21,870 bases of DNA from CAZLBV01 sp964557845 (GTDB lineage: Bacteria; Acidobacteriota; Aminicenantia; Aminicenantales; Aminicenantaceae): assembly GCA_964557845.1 (NCBI GenBank), contig CAZLBV010000346.1, positions 1 to 21,870 on the forward strand. Direction: 5' to 3'. A program made the position numbers and the translations under genes. Position 1 is the first letter of the stretch; every line of letters starts with the position of its first letter. Positions 15,049 through 21,870 of the stretch are shown here, piece by piece. The notes under the pieces were generated by a model. The model did no database searches and was not told where the DNA came from. It saw nothing but the letters and a program-made list of their open reading frames with translations.

Positions 15049-16251
15049 ATGGCGAAGGCAAAGTTTGAGCGTACCAAACCGCATTTAAACATAGGGACGA
15101 TCGGGCACGTAGATCACGGGAAGACGACCTTAACGGCGGCGATAACGAAGGTATTGTCCAAGTCATCGAAAGACAAGGTCAAGTTTATTGCCTATGATCA
15201 GATAGACAATGCTCCGGAGGAGAAGGAACGGGGGCTGACGATTCAGATAGCGCACATAGAGTATGAGACGGAGAAACGGCATTATGCCCACATAGACTGT
15301 CCTGGGCATGCCGACTACATCAAGAACATGATCACTGGGGCGGCGCAGATGGATGGATCGATATTGGTGGTAGCGGCTGATGACGGGCCGATGCCGCAGA
15401 CTCGGGAGCACATATTATTGGCACGTCAGGTGAATGTTCCTGCGATAGTGGTATTCATGAACAAGACGGACTTGGTGGATGATCCTGAGATCCTGGATCT
15501 AGTGGAGTTGGAGGTACGGGAGTTATTGACGAAGTATGAATTTCCTGGGGATGACATACCGATAATCCGGGGGAGTGCGTTGAAGTCGCTGGAGTCGGAT
15601 GGAGAGCCTGAATCTGAGGTAAACAAGCCGATCATAGAATTGATGGAGGCGGTAGATTCTTACATACCGCAGCCGGCACGGTTGATAGACCAGCCGTTTT
15701 TGATGCCGATCGAGGACATTTTTTCGATCAGCGGTCGTGGTACGGTGGTGACGGGCCGGGTGGAGCGCGGTAAGGTCAAAGTAGGGGAAGAGATAGAGAT
15801 CGTAGGGTTCGGCGAGACCCGCAAGCGAGTGGTGACAGGAGTTGAGATGTTCCGGAAGATCTTGGATGAAGGCCAGGCAGGAGACAATGTTGGGATACTG
15901 CTGCGAGGGACGGACAAAGATGAGGTAGAGAGAGGGATGGTTCTGGCGAAGCCGGGGTCGATCACGCCGCACCGGAAGTTCAAGGCTGAGATCTACGCGT
16001 TGAAGAAGGAAGAAGGCGGGCGCCACACCCCGTTTTTTGCAGGTTATCGTCCGCAGTTTTATTTTCGGACCACGGATGTGACCGGATCGGTGAAGCTGCC
16101 TTCGGGAGTGGAGATGATTATGCCCGGGGACAACACGAATTTAGAGATTGAATTGATCACTGAGGTGGCCATGGAGAAAGGGCTGCGGTTCGCTATCAGA
16201 GAAGGCAGCCGGACCGTAGGCGCCGGAACCGTTACCGAAGTGATCGAATAA
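15049..16251 (+). CDS. tuf: Elongation factor Tu (second tuf copy)
   Basis: This complete EF-Tu has 400 residues. The GTPase domain shows GHVDHGKT (19-26), DCPGHADYIKNMITGAAQMD from 83, NKTD (138-141) and SALK. Domains II and III are intact, including GRGTVVTGRVERG and GYRPQFYFRTTDVTG. A strong AGGAGG lies nine bases before ATG 15049. Its base and codon use stand apart from its neighbours. Hand counts of four 60-nt lines (from 15061, 15361, 15541 and 15721) give 30, 33, 33 and 37 G/C. Single lines from fusA, rplC and rplB give 15-25. CGG encodes 12 of 23 arginines, while AGA is used only twice and AGG never. The last 72 bases equal the tuf fragment at the window start. Confidence 0.98.
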   Translation: MAKAKFERTKPHLNIGTIGHVDHGKTTLTAAITKVLSKSSKDKVKFIAYDQIDNAPEEKERGLTIQIAHIEYETEKRHYAHIDCPGHADYIKNMITGAAQMDGSILVVAADDGPMPQTREHILLARQVNVPAIVVFMNKTDLVDDPEILDLVELEVRELLTKYEFPGDDIPIIRGSALKSLESDGEPESEVNKPIIELMEAVDSYIPQPARLIDQPFLMPIEDIFSISGRGTVVTGRVERGKVKVGEEIEIVGFGETRKRVVTGVEMFRKILDEGQAGDNVGILLRGTDKDEVERGMVLAKPGSITPHRKFKAEIYALKKEEGGRHTPFFAGYRPQFYFRTTDVTGSVKLPSGVEMIMPGDNTNLEIELITEVAMEKGLRFAIREGSRTVGAGTVTEVIE

Positions 16252-16253
16252 AA
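16180..16253 (+). repeat. Direct repeat of the tuf 3' end (matches 1-74)
   Basis: The last 72 coding bases of this tuf, plus two A residues after the stop, are identical to positions 1-74. The flanks then diverge at once (AAAGATC against TCAGAAT). The repeat is the visible part of a gene-length duplication whose other copy extends out of the window to the left. Confidence 0.97.
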
Positions 16254-16321
16254 TCAGAATAGGATACTTTAGAAAATATAGAGGAGATCAGTAAGACAGG
16301 CACGAAGCGAGGAACAAAGAA

Positions 16322-16642
16322 ATGGAAAAAATTAGAATTAGACTTCAGTCATTTGACAATAGACTGTTAGATCAGTCAGTAAAAGATATAGTGATCAAGG
16401 CGAAAAGAACAGGAGCTGGAATATCGGGTCCTATCCCTCTTCCGACACGTATTCAAAGGTTTTGTGTTCTTCGCTCTCCTCATGTGGATAAAAGGTCTAG
16501 AGAACATTTTGAGATGAGGATTCATAAACGACTGATAGATATCAGCGATTACAACAACGAGACGATCGAGGAGCTTCAGAAGCTGGATTTACCGGCTGGG
16601 ATCGATGTGGAGATCCAGGCCTTTGGGACCGGAGGTGAGTAA
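16322..16642 (+). CDS. rpsJ: 30S ribosomal protein S10 (NusE)
   Basis: S10 is a 30S head protein that also acts as NusE in antitermination and couples the ribosome to the NusG KOW domain. The 106 residues show IRIRLQSFDNRLLDQSVKDI, GPIPLPTRIQRFCVLRSPHV and the exposed-loop and C-terminal parts expected. A GAGGAACAAAGAA precedes ATG 16322. The 70-nt gap from tuf (16252-16321) is much shorter than the structured S10 leader of E. coli, through which L4 controls the operon. I see no obvious equivalent and no clear promoter in it. GGAGGTGAG at the end of the gene is the Shine-Dalgarno of rplC. Confidence 0.98.
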   Translation: MEKIRIRLQSFDNRLLDQSVKDIVIKAKRTGAGISGPIPLPTRIQRFCVLRSPHVDKRSREHFEMRIHKRLIDISDYNNETIEELQKLDLPAGIDVEIQAFGTGGE

Positions 16643-16644
16643 AA

Positions 16645-17292
16645 ATGGTAGAAGGTTTAATCGGTAAAAAAATAGGAATGACACAAATATTCGATGAGAA
16701 TGGCGTGGTTATTCCCGTGACGGTCATTACGGCGGGTCCCTGTGCAGTCATACAAAAGAAAACCAAATCCAAGGATGGTTATGCCAGAGTTCAGCTGGGT
16801 TTCATAGAAGATAAATCCCTTAAAAAGCCAAATAAGCCCAAAACAGGACATTTTTCTAAATCTGAAATTGATCCCACCCGGATGTTGAGAGAATTCAGAT
16901 ATGATGAGAGTAGTGAAATAAAAGTGGGAGATAAATTTTCTGTCGATTTGTTTAAAATAGGTGAACGGGTTCATATCTCAGGTAAAAGTATAGGGAAAGG
17001 TTTTGCTGGGGTGATGAAACGTTGGGGATTCCATGGCGGTAAAGATACCCATGGATCCATGTTTCATAGGCGGCCAGGTTCCATTGGCAGTTCCGCCTAC
17101 CCATCCCGGGTGTTAAAGGGAAAGAAATTACCCGGACACATGGGAAACAGCCAGGTAACCATAAGAAATCTGACCATAATCGATACAGACAAAGAGAATA
17201 ACCTCCTGGTTGTCAAAGGAGCGATCCCTGGATCTAAGGGAGGCTATGTTTTTATAAGAAAAGCTGAATTTCAAGCCAAATCTTCTGGGTAG
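16645..17292 (+). CDS. rplC: 50S ribosomal protein L3
   Basis: L3 is an early-assembly large-subunit protein whose long loop reaches toward the peptidyl-transferase centre. The 215-residue protein has the N-terminal MVEGLIGKKIGMTQIFDENG, the loop segment GKGFAGVMKRWGFHGGKDTH, then RRPGSIGSSAYPSRVLKGKK and GHMGNSQVTIRNL. The glutamine that PrmB methylates in E. coli L3 is replaced by serine in the GSIGSS segment, so that modification is not expected. GGAGG sits nine bases before ATG 16645, inside rpsJ, and two bases separate the genes. Confidence 0.98.
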   Translation: MVEGLIGKKIGMTQIFDENGVVIPVTVITAGPCAVIQKKTKSKDGYARVQLGFIEDKSLKKPNKPKTGHFSKSEIDPTRMLREFRYDESSEIKVGDKFSVDLFKIGERVHISGKSIGKGFAGVMKRWGFHGGKDTHGSMFHRRPGSIGSSAYPSRVLKGKKLPGHMGNSQVTIRNLTIIDTDKENNLLVVKGAIPGSKGGYVFIRKAEFQAKSSG

Positions 17293-17311
17293 GCTCAAAA
17301 AAGAGTAAAAA

Positions 17312-17932
17312 ATGTTAAAAATGCAAGTAATTGACAAAAGCGGAAATAAAGTTAAGGACATTAATGCTCATGAGGAAGTATTTTCTTTTCCGGTGAAAGA
17401 TCATCTTCTGTGGGAATCTGTGGTTAATTACCGCGCCAACCAACGGCGCGGTACGGCCCATACAAAAACAAGAGGAGAAGTCAGAGGCGGAGGCCGGAAA
17501 CCTTGGAGGCAGAAAGGCACAGGCAGAGCTCGCGCTGGGAGCAACCGGTCACCTATTTGGAGAAAAGGTGGAACGACTTTTGGCCCTCGTGCTAGAGATT
17601 ATTCCTATAATCTTCCCAAGCAGGCGAAGAGAAACGCACTGAAATCCGCTCTTTCCATGAAGTATTCCAATAACCAGATACTGGTCTTAGATAAACTGGA
17701 ATTCAGCGAACCTAAAACAAAGATAGGGGTTGAATTGATGTCTTCCTTGAAGTTGGGTTCAGCGCTCTTTGTCGATTTTCACGAAAACAAAAATCTGTTT
17801 CTTGCGATGAGGAATATACCAAAAGTTAAAGCTGTGGATTATCGTTATATAAATACTTATGATGTAATGAATTACGATACCCTTGTTTTTACTTCCCGAG
17901 CATTTGAATCATTTATGGAGAAAATGAAGTGA
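17312..17932 (+). CDS. rplD: 50S ribosomal protein L4
   Basis: L4 lines the nascent peptide exit tunnel with L22 and in some bacteria represses the S10 operon. The 206-residue protein has the tunnel-loop hallmark TRGEVRGGGRKPWRQKGTGR followed by ARAGSNRSPIWRKGGTTFGP, as in macrolide-sensitive L4. It ends with a Rossmann-like C-terminal half containing INTYDVMNYDTLVFT. AAGAG lies six bases upstream of ATG 17312; a second in-frame ATG at 17321 is less well placed. The stop overlaps the rplW start (GTGA). Confidence 0.97.
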   Translation: MLKMQVIDKSGNKVKDINAHEEVFSFPVKDHLLWESVVNYRANQRRGTAHTKTRGEVRGGGRKPWRQKGTGRARAGSNRSPIWRKGGTTFGPRARDYSYNLPKQAKRNALKSALSMKYSNNQILVLDKLEFSEPKTKIGVELMSSLKLGSALFVDFHENKNLFLAMRNIPKVKAVDYRYINTYDVMNYDTLVFTSRAFESFMEKMK

Positions 17933-18225
17933 CTAAGGATCCTTATAAAATAATTTTGAGACCGGTGATTACGGAAAAAAGCACTTGGTTAAAGGAAAAA
18001 AATAGAGAAATCTGCTTTGAGGTCGATCCAAATGCAAACAAAATAGAGATCAAGGAGGCGGTTGAAGCTCTATTTAAAGTTAAAGTGGATAGAGTCAGAG
18101 TCATAAGTAAAAAAGGAAAGAAAAGAAGGGTTGGCCGGAGCGAGGGTAAAAAGAAGGATTGGAAAAAAGCCTATCTTAAGATAAAAGAAGGCGAAAAAAT
18201 GATTGAATATTTCGAGGCTGTTTAA
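17929..18225 (+). CDS. rplW: 50S ribosomal protein L23
   Basis: L23 surrounds the polypeptide tunnel exit and docks trigger factor and SRP. The 98 residues match family length, with the N-terminal KIILRPVITEKSTWLKEKNR, then FEVDPNANKIEIKEAVEALF and a basic loop KKGKKRRVGRSEGKKKDWKK. The start is GTG 17929, overlapping the rplD stop by four bases, with GGAG in the end of rplD as Shine-Dalgarno. This overlap implies translational coupling to L4. Confidence 0.97.
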   Translation: MTKDPYKIILRPVITEKSTWLKEKNREICFEVDPNANKIEIKEAVEALFKVKVDRVRVISKKGKKRRVGRSEGKKKDWKKAYLKIKEGEKMIEYFEAV

Positions 18226-18226
18226 A

Positions 18227-19054
18227 ATGGGCGTTAAAACTTACAGACCAACCACGTCAGGAATGCGTCATAGAACCGGGTTGACTTACAGTGAGCTGAC
18301 CACCGATAAACCTTATAAGCCGCTACTGACACCATTAAAGAAAACCGGGGGAAGAAATTCTTCTGGGAAAATTTCTATCCGTCACCGGGGCGGAGGGCAT
18401 AAAAGAGCCTATCGTATTATTGATTTTAGGAGAGATAAGCTCAATGTCCCAGGAATAGTGGAAACCATCGAGTATGATCCCAACCGCACCGCATTTATTT
18501 CATTGATAAAATATGCAGATGGAGAGCGGCGATATATTTTAACTCCGCTGAATTTAAAAGTCGGTCAATCGATCATATCCTCAGATAAACAGGTTGATGT
18601 GCTTCCGGGTAATACTATGCCCCTCCGGTTTCTTCCTCTCGGGACTATTGTTCATAATGTGGAACTCAGAAAAGATAAAGGTGGGCAGATGGCAAGGTCT
18701 GCAGGTTCTTCTGTGCAGATTTTAGCCAAGGAAGGGGATTATGCCCAATTAAGGCTGCCTTCCTCAGAGATAAGAATGGTTCATCTTAGTTGTAAAGCAA
18801 CGGTTGGACAGCTGAGCAATCCGGATCATCAAAATATATCCATTGGAAAAGCGGGAAGAATAAGATGGAAGGGACGGAGACCCCATGTCCGGGGAACTGC
18901 CATGAATCCCATAGACCACCCCCATGGTGGAGGAGAAGGTAAAGCTAAAGGCGGGCGTAATCCTGTATCGCCGACTGGACAGCCGACCAAAGGATTCAAG
19001 ACCCGGAGAAATAAGAGAACACAGCAGTTTATAATCAAACGAAGGAGTAAATAA
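18227..19054 (+). CDS. rplB: 50S ribosomal protein L2
   Basis: L2 is the largest conserved 50S protein. It is needed for subunit association and lies near the peptidyl-transferase centre. ATG 18227 gives the universal MGVKTYRPTTSGMRHRTGLT terminus and 275 residues. An upstream in-frame TTG (18203) would add eight residues inside rplW and is rejected. Conserved parts include ISIRHRGGGHKRAYRIIDF, and PIDHPHGGGEGKAKGGRNP with the histidine implicated near the catalytic centre. The gene starts one base after the rplW stop, with GAGG ten bases upstream. Confidence 0.98.
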   Translation: MGVKTYRPTTSGMRHRTGLTYSELTTDKPYKPLLTPLKKTGGRNSSGKISIRHRGGGHKRAYRIIDFRRDKLNVPGIVETIEYDPNRTAFISLIKYADGERRYILTPLNLKVGQSIISSDKQVDVLPGNTMPLRFLPLGTIVHNVELRKDKGGQMARSAGSSVQILAKEGDYAQLRLPSSEIRMVHLSCKATVGQLSNPDHQNISIGKAGRIRWKGRRPHVRGTAMNPIDHPHGGGEGKAKGGRNPVSPTGQPTKGFKTRRNKRTQQFIIKRRSK

Positions 19055-19056
19055 TT

Positions 19057-19347
19057 ATGGGAAGGTCGATAAAAAAAGGACCATATATCTCGGAAAAAAT
19101 TCAAAAAAAGATTGACTCCATGGCCTCCCAGAGAGAAAAACGGCAGGTCATAAAAACTTGGTCCCGACGGTCGACAATTACGCCGGAAATGGTCGGTTTA
19201 ACCATAGCAGTGCATAATGGAAAAAAATTCATTCCGGTTTTTATAACGGAAAATATGGTAGGACATAAACTTGGGGAATTTTCCCCGACCAGGACATTCA
19301 AAGGTCATACCTCGAAGACAGCCAGGACTATCAGGATGAAAAAGTAA
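19057..19347 (+). CDS. rpsS: 30S ribosomal protein S19
   Basis: S19 sits in the 30S head and contacts the A-site finger and S13. The 96 residues carry MGRSIKKGPYISEKIQKKI, TWSRRSTITPEMVGLTIAVH, NGKKFIPVFITENMVGHKLG and EFSPTRTFKGH, all strongly conserved. AGGAG at the end of rplB lies nine bases before ATG 19057. The gene lies in the standard rplB-rpsS-rplV order. Confidence 0.98.
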   Translation: MGRSIKKGPYISEKIQKKIDSMASQREKRQVIKTWSRRSTITPEMVGLTIAVHNGKKFIPVFITENMVGHKLGEFSPTRTFKGHTSKTARTIRMKK

Positions 19348-19348
19348 A

Positions 19349-19711
19349 ATGAATGAAGACATAACTAAATATAAAGCTTCAGGAAAGTACATGCGTATTT
19401 CACCGCAGAAATGCCGTTTGATCACAGATCTTATCAAAGACAGATTTGTAGGAGAGGCTCTCACTATCCTTCAATACTCCAGAAAGAAAAAGCCGAGTAA
19501 AATAGTTGAAAAAGTACTTAGATCAGCGGTTGCCAATGCACAGCAGAGAGATCCCAATGTTGATGTAGATAATCTTTTTATTACGGAAACTTTTGTAAAT
19601 GAGGGGCCAATGTGGAAGAGATTTCGGGCAGCTCCCCAGGGAAGAGCTGTCCGGATATTAAAGCGAACCAGTCACGTTCATATAATTTTAGAGGAAAAAA
19701 AAGGGAGATAA
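19349..19711 (+). CDS. rplV: 50S ribosomal protein L22
   Basis: L22 spans the 50S and its beta-hairpin lines the exit tunnel constriction. The 120 residues include RISPQKCRLITDLIKDRFVG, SKIVEKVLRSAVANAQQR, the hairpin region NEGPMWKRFRAAPQGRAVRI and the C-terminal TSHVHIILEEKKGR. It begins at ATG 19349, one base after the rpsS stop, with a modest GGATGAAAAAG upstream. Coupling to rpsS is likely. Confidence 0.97.
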   Translation: MNEDITKYKASGKYMRISPQKCRLITDLIKDRFVGEALTILQYSRKKKPSKIVEKVLRSAVANAQQRDPNVDVDNLFITETFVNEGPMWKRFRAAPQGRAVRILKRTSHVHIILEEKKGR

Positions 19712-19714
19712 AAA

Positions 19715-20386
19715 GTGGGCCAGAAGACACATCCTTTCGGATTTAGACTTGGGTTTAATAAACAGTGGAGTTCTCGATGGTTTTCCAAAGGTTCGGAATA
19801 TAAGCGTATGGTTTATGAAGATCTGAAAATGAAAGAGATCATCAAGGATCGTTATAAACATGCCGGAATTTCTGAAGTCGCGATCGAACGGGTCGGACCA
19901 AAAGTACGTGTTATTATCCAAACAGCCCGGCCGGGGATCGTGATCGGCCGGGGAGGAAAGGAGATCGAAGTCCTAAAAAATTCTCTCCAGGAAATCGTCG
20001 ACAGGGAGATATATGTAGATATCAGGGAAGTGGATAAGCCTGAATTGAATTCTCTCCTGGTTGCTCAAGGGATCGCGGTTCAGTTAGAAAAAAGGATCGC
20101 CTATCGAAGAGCCATGAGAAGGGCCGTGGATATGGCCATAAAAATGGGAGCTAAAGGGATAAAGGTAATGTGTTCAGGAAGGTTGGGTGGTGTTGAGATT
20201 GCCAGGTCCGAATGGTATCTAAGGGGAAGGCTTCCCTTGCAGACATTAAGGGCCGATATTGATTATGGCTTTACCGAAGCATTCACCACATATGGCCAGA
20301 TCGGGATAAAAGTATGGATCTACAACAGTGATGTTGAAAAAACAACTATGACATCCCAGACAGTTGAGGAAATAGAGGAGATTTAA
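19715..20386 (+). CDS. rpsC: 30S ribosomal protein S3
   Basis: S3 forms part of the mRNA entry tunnel and its helicase activity. The 223-residue protein starts MGQKTHPFGFRLGFNKQWSS. It has the type II KH domain motif RPGIVIGRGGKEIEVLKN and the C-terminal domain GVEIARSEWYLRGRLPLQTL with ADIDYGFTEAFTTYGQIGIK. The start is GTG 19715 with GGGAG seven bases upstream. It lies three bases after the rplV stop and just before rplP, as expected for the S10 operon. Confidence 0.98.
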   Translation: MGQKTHPFGFRLGFNKQWSSRWFSKGSEYKRMVYEDLKMKEIIKDRYKHAGISEVAIERVGPKVRVIIQTARPGIVIGRGGKEIEVLKNSLQEIVDREIYVDIREVDKPELNSLLVAQGIAVQLEKRIAYRRAMRRAVDMAIKMGAKGIKVMCSGRLGGVEIARSEWYLRGRLPLQTLRADIDYGFTEAFTTYGQIGIKVWIYNSDVEKTTMTSQTVEEIEEI

Positions 20387-20388
20387 AG

Positions 20389-20811
20389 ATGTTGATGCCG
20401 AAGAAAGTTAAGTTTCGTAAACAGCAAAGAGGAAGGATGAGAGGAAAAGCTTATAGAGGCGGCACTCTTTCATTCGGCGAATATGGATTACAGGCACTTG
20501 AGCCATGCTGGCTTACTGCCAGACAGATCGAAGCAGGGCGTATTGCCATCACCCGGTATGCCAAGAGAAAGGGAAAGTTGTGGATAAGGGTGTTCCCGTG
20601 GAAACCAGTAACCAAGAAGCCGACCGAAGTCAGAATGGGTAAAGGGAAAGGAGACCCTGAGTTTTGGGTAGAGGTCGTGAAGCCGGGCAGGATCTTATTT
20701 GAAGTTGAAGGAGTTCCTGAAGATGTCGCCAAGGAAGCGATGAGGTTGGCTGCGCATAAACTTCCGATCAAAACCAGATTTATTTCAAGAGAATTTAAGG
20801 ATTTAAGATGA
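20389..20811 (+). CDS. rplP: 50S ribosomal protein L16
   Basis: L16 positions the acceptor arm of A-site tRNA near the peptidyl-transferase centre. The 140 residues include MLMPKKVKFRKQQRGRMRGK, then FGEYGLQALEPCWLTARQIE, FPWKPVTKKPTEVRMGKGKG and the C-terminal AMRLAAHKLPIKTRFISRE. ATG 20389 has GAGGAG eight bases upstream, and the MLMPK start matches family members. The last four bases overlap rpmC (ATGA). Confidence 0.98.
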   Translation: MLMPKKVKFRKQQRGRMRGKAYRGGTLSFGEYGLQALEPCWLTARQIEAGRIAITRYAKRKGKLWIRVFPWKPVTKKPTEVRMGKGKGDPEFWVEVVKPGRILFEVEGVPEDVAKEAMRLAAHKLPIKTRFISREFKDLR

Positions 20812-21011
20812 AAGCAACAGAAATTAGAGAATTATCTGATGATGAGCTTATTACCAAAGAATCAGAATTGAAAGACCAGTTGTTTAAACTAAAATTCCAG
20901 CACACCCTTGGTCAGCTTGAAAATGCCTTGAAGCTCAAGGCAGTAAAGAAAGATATAGCAAGGATTAAAACCATACTTAACGAAAAGAAAAAAGGAATTG
21001 AAAAGGAATGA
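20808..21011 (+). CDS. rpmC: 50S ribosomal protein L29
   Basis: L29 is a small helical-hairpin protein near the tunnel exit beside L23. The 67 residues begin MKATEIRELSDDELITKESE and contain the hallmark LFKLKFQHTLGQLENALKLK followed by a basic coiled-coil half (KKDIARIKTILNEKKKG). It starts by a 4-nt ATGA overlap with rplP and ends by the same kind of overlap with rpsQ, so the three genes are translationally coupled. Confidence 0.97.
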   Translation: MKATEIRELSDDELITKESELKDQLFKLKFQHTLGQLENALKLKAVKKDIARIKTILNEKKKGIEKE

Positions 21012-21304
21012 ACAACCATCAAGTGCGAAAGACAACAAAGATCGGTGTCGTTATCGGAAATAAAATGAAAAAGACTGTTTCTGTGCTGGTAGAACGACAG
21101 GTCAGGCACCCCCTGTACAAAAAGACCATCAAAAGAAAAAAGAAATTCCTTGTCCATGATGAATATGAAAAATGCAGAGTGGGTGATGTGGTTAAGTTTG
21201 TCGAAACTCGACCTATCAGCAAGCGAAAGAAGTGGAGAATCGAGGAAATTATAGGTCTGACTCCAGCCGAGAATAAAAATGAGATTGAAGGAAAAAAAGA
21301 ATGA
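21008..21304 (+). CDS. rpsQ: 30S ribosomal protein S17
   Basis: S17 is an OB-fold primary binder of 16S rRNA helix 11. The 98 residues contain GVVIGNKMKKTVSVLVERQV, RHPLYKKTIKRKKKFLVHDE and GDVVKFVETRPISKRKKWRI. A short charged C-terminal tail (NKNEIEGKKE) makes it slightly longer than the E. coli protein. It begins at ATG 21008 with an ATGA overlap. AAGGA directly abuts the ATG, so coupling to rpmC probably matters more than a free Shine-Dalgarno. It ends in another ATGA overlap with rplN. Confidence 0.97.
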   Translation: MNNHQVRKTTKIGVVIGNKMKKTVSVLVERQVRHPLYKKTIKRKKKFLVHDEYEKCRVGDVVKFVETRPISKRKKWRIEEIIGLTPAENKNEIEGKKE

Positions 21305-21669
21305 TCCGGTCAGAAACAATTCTGAAAGTTGCTGATAATTCTGGTGCAAGGAAAATATTGTGTATCACTCCTTTGGGGGGAGGTGTTGGTAAAACCGCTT
21401 CTATAGGGGATATTATTTCAGCTTCTGTGAAAGAGGCAGATCCGGAAAGCAAGATCCCCAAAGGAAAAGTAGTCCGTGCGGTGGTCGTTAGGACTAAAAA
21501 AGAAATGAGGCGTAAAGATGGATCTTTCATCCGTTTTGACGAGAATGCCGCGGTTATCATAGACAAGCAAGGTGAGCCGGTAGGAACCCGTGTTTTTGGT
21601 CCTGTGGGGAGAGAACTAAGAGAAAAAAAATTCATGAAGATAGTATCTCTTGCTCCGGAGGTTATATGA
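21301..21669 (+). CDS. rplN: 50S ribosomal protein L14
   Basis: L14 lies at the subunit interface and forms bridges with 16S rRNA; in many bacteria it is the target of the silencing factor RsfS. The 122 residues match the family exactly, with MIRSETILKVADNSGARKIL, IPKGKVVRAVVVRTKKEMRR, SFIRFDENAAVIID and GTRVFGPVGRELREKKFMKI. ATG 21301 overlaps the rpsQ stop. GGAGG near its 3' end is the Shine-Dalgarno of rplX. Confidence 0.98.
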   Translation: MIRSETILKVADNSGARKILCITPLGGGVGKTASIGDIISASVKEADPESKIPKGKVVRAVVVRTKKEMRRKDGSFIRFDENAAVIIDKQGEPVGTRVFGPVGRELREKKFMKIVSLAPEVI

Positions 21670-21870
21670 TGAAAAAGAACTTGAAAATAAGAAAAAATGA
21701 TACAGTTATTGTTATCAGTGGAAAGGATCGCGGAAAAACCGGTAAGGTTTTAAGAGTTATTCCTGAAAAAAATAAAGCGGTGGTCGAAAAAATTAATTTT
21801 AGTAAAGAGTTCATCCGACGCGACCAGAGTAAAAATGTCCAGGGTGGAATCATGGAGAAAGAAGCACCCA
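21669..21870 (+). CDS. rplX: 50S ribosomal protein L24 (partial, runs off the window)
   Basis: L24 is an assembly-initiating large-subunit protein. The first 67 codons are present and the reading frame is still open at the window edge. The N-terminal KOW domain is clear (DTVIVISGKDRGKTGKVLRV), followed by INFSKEFIRRDQ and a conserved GGIMEKEAP. Two adjacent ATG codons exist. ATG 21669 is preferred because GGAGG (21657-21661) is seven bases upstream. ATG 21666 would overlap the rplN stop as ATGA but has only four bases of spacing. Confidence 0.95.
   Translation, partial: MKKNLKIRKNDTVIVISGKDRGKTGKVLRVIPEKNKAVVEKINFSKEFIRRDQSKNVQGGIMEKEAP

Noticed and set aside
15523..16026. 167-codon open frame on the minus strand inside tuf
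   Set aside because: It is antisense to the strongly conserved EF-Tu frame, has no recognisable domain or Shine-Dalgarno, and is explained by the GC- and purine-biased codons of tuf.
16252..16321. Candidate S10 leader or promoter before rpsJ
   Set aside because: No convincing promoter boxes or extended stem-loop are visible; only a GAGGAG and the rpsJ Shine-Dalgarno stand out.
1..21870. CRISPR arrays, insertion sequences, prophage or attachment sites
   Set aside because: No spaced short repeats, transposase frames or terminal inverted repeats are present; the only long repeat seen is the tuf 3' end.

Overview
This window comes from a bacterial chromosome and carries one long, unbroken information-processing supercluster. 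Every gene is on the + strand. The order is tuf (3' end) - rpmG - tRNA-Trp - secE - nusG - rplK - rplA - rplJ - rplL - rpoB - rpoC - rpsL - rpsG - fusA - tuf - rpsJ - rplC - rplD - rplW - rplB - rpsS - rplV - rpsC - rplP - rpmC - rpsQ - rplN - rplX (5' end). In E. coli these genes lie in several separate loci (tufB/secE-nusG, L11-rpoBC, str and S10). Here they run head to tail, with most gaps under 70 nt and many 1-8 nt overlaps. RpoB has a beta-i9-type insertion and RpoC an SI3-type trigger-loop insertion. With a moderately AT-rich composition, this suggests a Gram-negative-type lineage of the Gracilicutes/FCB kind, probably an uncultivated phylum. I cannot name the phylum from sequence alone.

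Region 1 (1-3368) holds the tail of one tuf copy, L33, tRNA-Trp, the translocon subunit SecE, the elongation factor NusG and the L11/L1/L10/L12 stalk genes. Region 2 (3438-11854) encodes the RNA polymerase beta and beta' subunits. Region 3 (11874-16251) is the str operon (S12, S7, EF-G, EF-Tu). It is preceded by a short hairpin overlapping a near-consensus sigma70 promoter. Region 4 (16322-21870) is the S10/spc ribosomal protein operon, cut off inside rplX.

The genes supply both halves of the gene expression machinery. RNA polymerase and NusG are made next to the ribosomal stalk, decoding-centre and peptidyl-transferase-centre proteins and the two main elongation factors. Translational coupling by overlapping stop and start codons is common (rplK/rplA, rpoB/rpoC, rplD/rplW, rplP/rpmC/rpsQ/rplN/rplX).

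Most of the window is conventional. The standout is RpoB: a roughly 60-residue insertion near its N-terminus carries eight cysteines arranged as two consecutive zinc ribbons. The first has exactly the C-x-C-x12-C-x2-C spacing of the beta' zinc-binding domain encoded just downstream in rpoC. Secondary points are a compositionally distinct tuf gene present in two copies (identical over the 72 coding bases visible for both), a second insertion in RpoB, a promoter embedded in a hairpin between rpoC and rpsL, alternative starts for L7/L12, and an L33 with only three of the four usual zinc-ligand cysteines.
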